Source: Candidatus Nezhaarchaeales archaeon (lineage in GTDB: Archaea; Thermoproteota; Methanomethylicia; Nezhaarchaeales; JAWCJE01). Taken from it: a stretch of 35,394 nt of DNA. The stretch is taken from assembly GCA_038853715.1 (NCBI GenBank), contig JAWCJE010000014.1, forward strand, positions 4,805-40,198, given 5' to 3'. This document shows positions 30,787 to 35,394 of this stretch, piece by piece. A model generated the notes under the pieces. The model did no database searches, was not told the DNA's origin, and saw only the letters and a list, made by a program, of their open reading frames with translations. The position numbers and the translations under genes are program-made. Position 1 is the stretch's first letter, and every line of letters begins with the position of its first letter.

Positions 30787-33309
30787 TTGGAGATGGTTAC
30801 GCTAACCATTAACGGTAGGACGGTCGAAGTCCCGGTCGGCTCCACGATACTTGAAGCCGCTAGGAGGCTTGAAATATACGTACCGACGCTCTGCTACCAT
30901 CCAGATCTACCTAGATCTCGTTCAACCACCTCAATCGACGCTGTCTACAGGGGAACCCTACGTATCGAGGGGGATGGGGTAGGTAGGCAGTTTGAAGGTT
31001 GCAACATATGCCTCGTCGAAGTCGAAGGCCGAGACGAACTCGTTCCAGCTTGCGATACGCAGGCCACCAACGGTATGATCGTTAAAACCGATACGGAAAG
31101 AGTTCTAGAGGCTAGAAAGGAGCGGTTAATGCGTATATTAGCTGATCATCCTCATGCGTGTCTAACTTGCGCTCAAAGGGAGGGATGCGATAGGGAACGA
31201 TGCTCAACAAACGTACCGGTGGTAGAGCGATGCTGCCCTAAGTTCGGGTACTGTGAACTCGAAAAAATAGCTTACTACGTAGGCATACGGGAGGATACGC
31301 CTCGCTACGTACCCGCTAGTCTACCGGTGGTTCGGGACGAGCCTCTCTTCGATAGGGACTATAACCTATGCATAGGCTGTTTAAGATGCGTTAGGGTCTG
31401 TAAGGAGGTAAGGGGTGTTGGAGCGCTTGGCTTCGTCTATAGGAACGGTAGGGTGATTGTTGGAACTCTAGCGCCTACGCTTAAGGATTCAGGGTGTAAG
31501 TTCTGTACCGCCTGCGTTGAAGTTTGTCCAACCGGAGCCTTACTAGATAAGGGGCTAAAGGCGGGTGAACGTGAACGTTCACTAGTACCATGTAAATACG
31601 CTTGTCCAGCCGGCGTCGACATCCCCCGCTACGTACGCCTAATCTCCATGGGTAGGTATGCTGAAGCAGCGGCCGTAGTAAGGGAGAAGCTACCCTTACC
31701 ACTAGTCTTAGCCCATGCCTGCGCTAAGCCTTGTGAAGCGGAATGCCGAAGAGGCCAGGTTAACGAGCCCATAGCTATATGCGCGCTTAAACGCTTCGCC
31801 ATGAATAGGGACGAGGAAGTATGGAAGGCGAACCTTAAGATCGCTCCGCCTACGGGTAGGAAGGTAGCTATCGTAGGCTCCGGGCCCGCTGGTTTAACGG
31901 CGGCCTACTACCTAGCTAAGCTAGGCCATAAGGTAACGATCCTCGAAGCCATGCCCGAGGTCGGCGGTATGCTTCGCTACGGCGTACCTGAGTATAGGCT
32001 TCCGTCTGAAGTATTGAAGAAGGACGTCGACTTTATCCTAAGCCTCGGGGTTGACGTTAAAACCGGGGTTAAGGTTGGCGTTGATATAACCATCAACGGC
32101 CTACTAGCCCAAGGCTACGACGCAGTCCTTCTAGCGATCGGGCTTCAAACCGGTAGGAAGCCTAAGGTTGAAGGAGCCGAGTTAAACGGCGTTTTAAGCG
32201 GCTTAGAATTCCTAAGGGATGTAAGGCTTGGGAAACCGGTAAGCGTAGGAAGTAGGGTCATAGTGGTAGGCGGCGGGAACGTAGCTATGGATGTAGCCCT
32301 CACGGCTTTAAGGCTCGGCGCTAAGGACGTACAGGTTGTTTGCCTTGAGCGGAAGCACCAGATGCCGGCCTTTACGTGGGAGGTTGAACAGGCGATTGAG
32401 GAAGGCGTTACGATAAACGACGGTTACGGGGTTAAGAGAATAATAGGTAGCGATGGAAGGGTGGCCGGCGTTGAGCTCGTTAGGTGCGTATCGATATTCG
32501 ACGAGCAGGGTAGGTTTAACCCGGCCTTCGACGAAGCCTCGGTTAAAACCCTACCAGCCGATACCGTTATATTCGCCATTGGACAGGAGGCAGACCTTAA
32601 AGCTTTAGCGGAGCTTAAGGACCAAGCCGTTGAGAAGGGGTTATTAAAGGTAGACCCTTCAACCATGCAGACCCAGATACCAGGTGTTTTCGCCTGCGGC
32701 GACATCGTTAACGGCCCTACTTCAATAGTGGAAGCAGTAGCATCAGGTAGGAGGGCTGCAGCGGCCATCGATAAGTACCTAGGTGGTCAAGGCCTCCTCG
32801 AAGAGGTTTTAGCCCCAATAGAAAAGCCTAACCCATGGCTAGGACGTGAGGAAGGCTTCGCTTATAAGCCCCGCGTTAAAATGCCTATGCTACCGGTCGA
32901 GAAGCGTCGGTTGAACTTCATGGAGGTTGAACTCGGCTTTAATGAAGAACAGGCCCTCGAGGAGGCGAAAAGGTGTTTACAGTGTGATTTAAGGCTTCAA
33001 ATATCGCAGCCCATCATGCCTCCTGAGAAGTGGCTTAAGCTTGATGAAGGCAACGTAGCCAAAGTCCCCGAAGCCGAGGGCGTCTACCAGCTCCTCGACG
33101 AGAATAAAGCTATCATCTATATTAAGGGGACCGTAAACCTTAGGCAGGAGCTACAGGAACAACTAGTAAGTAATCCGAAGGCTAAGTACTTCATTTACGA
33201 GGAGGCGAAGATGTTCACCATGAGGGAGAGCGAACTACTACAAGCATTCCTTAAACGTTACGGAAGGCTCCCGGAGCAGAACGTAGGCGTCGAGGAGGAA
33301 CTCTACTAA
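30787..33309 (+). CDS. multidomain Fe-S/flavin NAD(P)H:ferredoxin-type oxidoreductase (BzdV/GltD-like) with C-terminal GIY-YIG-like domain
   Basis: An 840-residue cytoplasmic electron-transfer protein. Domains in order: NuoG-type [2Fe-2S] domain (about 1-90; CYHPDL, GCNICLVEV, PACDTQ); His/Cys cluster region HPHACLTCAQREGC near 118-131; two [4Fe-4S] motifs (CIGCLRCVRVC, CKFCTACVEVC) near 195-255; then a GltD-like part with CKYACPAG and CAKPCEAECRRG, FAD motif VAIVGSGPAGLTAAYYLAK near 359-377, NAD(P) motif VIVVGGGNVAMD near 490-501, and ACGDIVNGPTSIVEA near 636-650. Residues about 760-835 form a separate domain (EGVYQLLDENKAIIYIKGT to FTMRESELLQAFL) resembling a GIY-YIG fold. TTG 30787 follows GAGGTGA. 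It should pass NAD(P)H electrons to the adjacent ferredoxin; direction and partner are inferred. Confidence 0.88.
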   Translation: MEMVTLTINGRTVEVPVGSTILEAARRLEIYVPTLCYHPDLPRSRSTTSIDAVYRGTLRIEGDGVGRQFEGCNICLVEVEGRDELVPACDTQATNGMIVKTDTERVLEARKERLMRILADHPHACLTCAQREGCDRERCSTNVPVVERCCPKFGYCELEKIAYYVGIREDTPRYVPASLPVVRDEPLFDRDYNLCIGCLRCVRVCKEVRGVGALGFVYRNGRVIVGTLAPTLKDSGCKFCTACVEVCPTGALLDKGLKAGERERSLVPCKYACPAGVDIPRYVRLISMGRYAEAAAVVREKLPLPLVLAHACAKPCEAECRRGQVNEPIAICALKRFAMNRDEEVWKANLKIAPPTGRKVAIVGSGPAGLTAAYYLAKLGHKVTILEAMPEVGGMLRYGVPEYRLPSEVLKKDVDFILSLGVDVKTGVKVGVDITINGLLAQGYDAVLLAIGLQTGRKPKVEGAELNGVLSGLEFLRDVRLGKPVSVGSRVIVVGGGNVAMDVALTALRLGAKDVQVVCLERKHQMPAFTWEVEQAIEEGVTINDGYGVKRIIGSDGRVAGVELVRCVSIFDEQGRFNPAFDEASVKTLPADTVIFAIGQEADLKALAELKDQAVEKGLLKVDPSTMQTQIPGVFACGDIVNGPTSIVEAVASGRRAAAAIDKYLGGQGLLEEVLAPIEKPNPWLGREEGFAYKPRVKMPMLPVEKRRLNFMEVELGFNEEQALEEAKRCLQCDLRLQISQPIMPPEKWLKLDEGNVAKVPEAEGVYQLLDENKAIIYIKGTVNLRQELQEQLVSNPKAKYFIYEEAKMFTMRESELLQAFLKRYGRLPEQNVGVEEELY

Positions 33310-33310
33310 G

Positions 33311-33967
33311 CTAGCCTATGAAGTGCCTCTTAACAAGATAAACGATTAGACCGATCACCGCTAGAATTACGAAGGCTAGGGGGAAGCTTAAAACTAAGTA
33401 GAGTAGGGAGGGCTGCAGGTTTAACGATACTACGATGGCTACGGTTAACGCCGTTAAAGCCGAAGCCCCTAGGAGTTCGCGGACCGATCCACCGATAACG
33501 CCTACAATTAAACCTATGAAAACCGCCGCGATATAGTAGCTCAACGGGTAAACGTAGAAGTTTATAAAGCCGTAGAGGACCCCTAAAAGGAGGCTTAAAA
33601 CGTAGAGGTTAATGGTTGACCGTTTAAAGAGGTTTAAGCCCAACTTCTTAACGGGGACTTCGAGGAGGGTTCGACCAGCCTTCTCCGTAGAAACATCCTC
33701 ACTAGGCTTAAAGGTGCCCTCCATTACGTCTATAAGCGTTCTAGCTACCCCGGTAGCTTCGTATACGTAGCGTTTATCCTCCCTCCTACGAGTTACCAGT
33801 TTAGCCTCCAAAAGGACGCTTAAATGCTCCTCAACGGTACTTCTAGCCTTACCTACCGCTTTAACTAGGTCGTCGGTAGCCATAGGCCCCTCTATAAGTA
33901 GCTTAATTATCCTATAGCGGGTTTGATCCGCTAGAGCCGCGAAAACCTTCGCCCCTTGACCGCTCAC
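33311..33967 (-). CDS. membrane-anchored ArsR-type winged-helix regulator
   Basis: A 218-residue protein with an N-terminal winged HTH (about 1-95: ALADQTRYRIIKLLIEG, then ARSTVEEHLSVLLEAKLVTR, and the wing RREDKRYVYEA) and a C-terminal membrane domain of about four helices between 115 and 215. No metal-binding cysteines are present, so it is not a classical arsenic or metal sensor. Such proteins read a membrane or envelope signal and act directly at DNA. GTG 33967 has a TATA-like AAAATTATT upstream on the minus strand. It diverges from the 34169 gene across a 201-base region with two palindromes, its probable targets. It is convergent with the oxidoreductase gene, 1 base apart. Confidence 0.85.
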   Translation of the reverse strand: MSGQGAKVFAALADQTRYRIIKLLIEGPMATDDLVKAVGKARSTVEEHLSVLLEAKLVTRRREDKRYVYEATGVARTLIDVMEGTFKPSEDVSTEKAGRTLLEVPVKKLGLNLFKRSTINLYVLSLLLGVLYGFINFYVYPLSYYIAAVFIGLIVGVIGGSVRELLGASALTALTVAIVVSLNLQPSLLYLVLSFPLAFVILAVIGLIVYLVKRHFIG

Positions 33968-34053
33968 CGGTATCCACTACGAAAATATCGGTGTGAGGGG
34001 GAGAATAATTTTGCTATTAACGGCTAAAGCCGTAGTTAAACTATGAATAAGCA

Positions 34054-34067
34054 TCGGTATATACCGA
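34054..34067. promoter_or_regulatory. 14-bp perfect palindrome, divergent promoter region
   Basis: TCGGTATATACCGA is symmetric through a TATATA centre, so it may be both TATA box for the 34169 gene and an operator. It lies about 87 bases from the regulator start and 102 from the other start. Confidence 0.45.
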
Positions 34068-34102
34068 CGCCAACGTCGTTAAAGCACGGTATGCTTCGAA
34101 AC

Positions 34103-34114
34103 GCCGACGTCGGC
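34103..34114. promoter_or_regulatory. 12-bp perfect palindrome, divergent promoter region
   Basis: GCCGACGTCGGC lies 37 bases downstream of the first palindrome, between it and ATG 34169. It differs in sequence from the first, so it is a second type of site or part of the leader. Confidence 0.4.
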
Positions 34115-34168
34115 CTCCACCTGGAAATACTTTAACTAGACGTTAAGCGGTGAACGCCTCGATTAGCC

Positions 34169-34822
34169 ATGGGCAGGAGGATAAAATGGCTACTAATACC
34201 GGTAGCCCTTACGGCTATAAGCCTACTACCCTTACTAGCGGTACCGCTAGGGCTTTACGCCGCCTATAAGCTAGTAGTCCGCGTTCGAGCTAGGCTTAAG
34301 GTGGAGGGGCGAACCCTTAAGGATCTACGTAGCCTATATACCTCGTTAAAACCAGTAAAGGCTAACTGCGTTTTAAAGGTACAAATACTTCAAGGCTACG
34401 AGGCGTTCCTACCTAGCCCTAATGCTCCATGCCTCCTCCTCTTAAAGGGGTTCACCATAATATGTCGAGGCGCTATAGCCGTTAAACCCCCCATCATACA
34501 TATGGAGGGCGACGAATACGTTAACGTTTTAAACGCCGCCTACTGCATGGATAAACCGCTAGTCTACGTATTCTTCCAAAACCCGGCCGACGGTGAAGCC
34601 GTACGGGGCTTTTCAACGCTACTCTTCATAGGCGTTAGGAGGAAATGCCTAAGGGTGAACGCCATCCTAATAGAAGAACTAGTTCAGGAAACGTTGAAAG
34701 CGATTGAAACCCTCCAACTAGTCCTACTGGCTAGCGGTAAGCCGTTCGAGCTTAAGGTTCTTAGAGGCGATGAACTGGTTAAGGCTTACGAGGGGGTAAT
34801 CGCTAATGGCTTCTACCCTTGA
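34169..34822 (+). CDS. membrane-anchored hypothetical protein, partner of the HerA-like gene
   Basis: A 217-residue protein with an N-terminal hydrophobic hairpin (about 7-36, IPVALTAISLLPLLAVPLGL then YAAYKLVV) and a cytoplasmic domain of alternating strands and helices ending with EELVQETLKAIETLQLVLLA. Cysteines in LPSPNAPCLLLL, FTIICRGA, NAAYCMDK and VRRKCLR are scattered, not a cluster. Its last 17 bases overlap the start of the next gene, so the two are translationally coupled and probably work together. No family is recognised. Confidence 0.7.
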   Translation: MGRRIKWLLIPVALTAISLLPLLAVPLGLYAAYKLVVRVRARLKVEGRTLKDLRSLYTSLKPVKANCVLKVQILQGYEAFLPSPNAPCLLLLKGFTIICRGAIAVKPPIIHMEGDEYVNVLNAAYCMDKPLVYVFFQNPADGEAVRGFSTLLFIGVRRKCLRVNAILIEELVQETLKAIETLQLVLLASGKPFELKVLRGDELVKAYEGVIANGFYP

Positions 34823-35394
34823 AGGCGGGAAGCTAGCTAGGTTACTTGAACGTTTAACCCTAACGCAGATCCAACGCGGAGGCGTTAAGCTAGGTCGAAG
34901 GATAGGTCGAAGCTTAGGGGATTACGTATTACCGATGGATTCGCTAAGGCTCGTATTAATCCTAGGGTCTAGGCAATGGAGGGTTGAAGTATCTACGTCC
35001 ATGCTATACAACGTCTACGCTAAATGTGGAAGCTGCCTAGTACTGGATAGCTATGGCGACTATAGGCAAATCCTATCTGCCATCGACCGCGCTAAGGAGT
35101 TCAGGGTCGGGGTTAACGCCACCTTAGACCCCTTCACCCCGGGTAGGGGTATTAACGTTGAGGACTACGCCCTTATACTCTGCGAGGCTTTAAGGATCTA
35201 CCTAGGCCTCGGCCAGGTTCAAGCCGCCCTACTTTTAAGGGCCTTACTAGCGGCCTACCAAGAGTCTTCAAGCGTAACTTTAAAGCTGGTTTTAGACAGC
35301 GTTGAAGGTGAAGCTGGAGCCATACCTCCGAGGACCGTCGAGGAGCTTAAAGGCGCCCTACTAGAACTCGAAGCTGGAAGGGTTGGATTATGCC
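34806..35394 (+). CDS. HerA/VirB4-like (DUF87-type) ATPase with degenerate P-loop, cut by the window edge
   Basis: An open frame of 196 codons from ATG 34806 to the window end. After about 45 residues it reads LRLVLILGSRQWRVEVSTSM, in the place where HerA/VirB4-type ATPases have a LILGxxGxGKS P-loop, then CLVLDSYGDYRQIL, matching their VLDxHGEY Walker B. It continues with DPFTPGRGINVEDYALILCE and YLGLGQVQAALLLRALLAAY, like the helical insertion of these proteins. The Walker A lysine and glycines are absent, so this subunit is probably not an ATPase on its own. The order and spacing of these features support the family; the missing C-terminal half prevents a firm call. It overlaps the membrane-protein gene by 17 bases. 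Confidence 0.6.
   Translation, partial: MASTLEGGKLARLLERLTLTQIQRGGVKLGRRIGRSLGDYVLPMDSLRLVLILGSRQWRVEVSTSMLYNVYAKCGSCLVLDSYGDYRQILSAIDRAKEFRVGVNATLDPFTPGRGINVEDYALILCEALRIYLGLGQVQAALLLRALLAAYQESSSVTLKLVLDSVEGEAGAIPPRTVEELKGALLELEAGRVGLC

Overview
The window looks like chromosomal DNA of an archaeon, most likely a thermophilic anaerobe of the TACK side of the tree; I cannot name the genus. The reasons are LysW-dependent arginine/lysine synthesis, archaeal XPB with its nuclease partner Bax1, an XPD-type helicase, an archaeal pilus-type ATPase with two platform proteins, many GTG/TTG starts, and TATA-like boxes placed so that transcripts would begin at or near the start codon. No rRNA, tRNA, CRISPR array or intact insertion sequence was seen.

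Layout. (1) 73-3411, minus: a Tad/Epd-like type IV pilus or secretion module (two single-F-domain platform proteins and the ATPase); pilins must lie elsewhere. (2) 3967-5871: an Lrp-type RAM-domain protein, an OBG/YchF-like GTPase with a TGS domain, and an unknown protein. (3) 6070-14904, plus: argG, argH, lysW, lysX, lysY/argC, lysZ, lysJ and lysK, which carry glutamate (and perhaps aminoadipate) on LysW through to ornithine/lysine, then citrulline to arginine. A DedA/VTT membrane protein follows. (4) 15681-18245: decayed genes around one intact vapBC pair, ending in a pair of diverged, head-to-head promoter/start repeats. (5) 18246-22179: XPD-type helicase, a 3-hydroxyacyl-CoA dehydrogenase and an exported protein. 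(6) 22558-26736, plus: a four-gene ATP-driven reductase of the benzoyl-CoA reductase / 2-hydroxyacyl-CoA dehydratase superfamily, two reductase subunits then two ASKHA ATPases. (7) 26780-29714, minus: bax1 and xpb. (8) 30405-33309: a two-cluster ferredoxin and an 840-residue Fe-S/flavin oxidoreductase, the likely electron supply for module 6. (9) 33311-35394: a membrane-anchored ArsR-like regulator diverging from a membrane protein and a HerA/VirB4-like ATPase that runs off the right edge.

How they fit together. Modules 6 and 8 plausibly form one electron path: NAD(P)H to flavoprotein to ferredoxin to the ATP-driven reductase. The nearby 3-hydroxyacyl-CoA dehydrogenase could act downstream, but no thioester ligase, hydratase or hydrolase of a full aromatic pathway is visible, so the substrate is open. 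The observations I rate highest are a LysW whose last residue is Gln instead of Glu, covarying inverted-repeat modules upstream of the helicase gene, a HerA-like ATPase with no recognisable Walker A, and an apparent ACG start codon for the larger reductase subunit.
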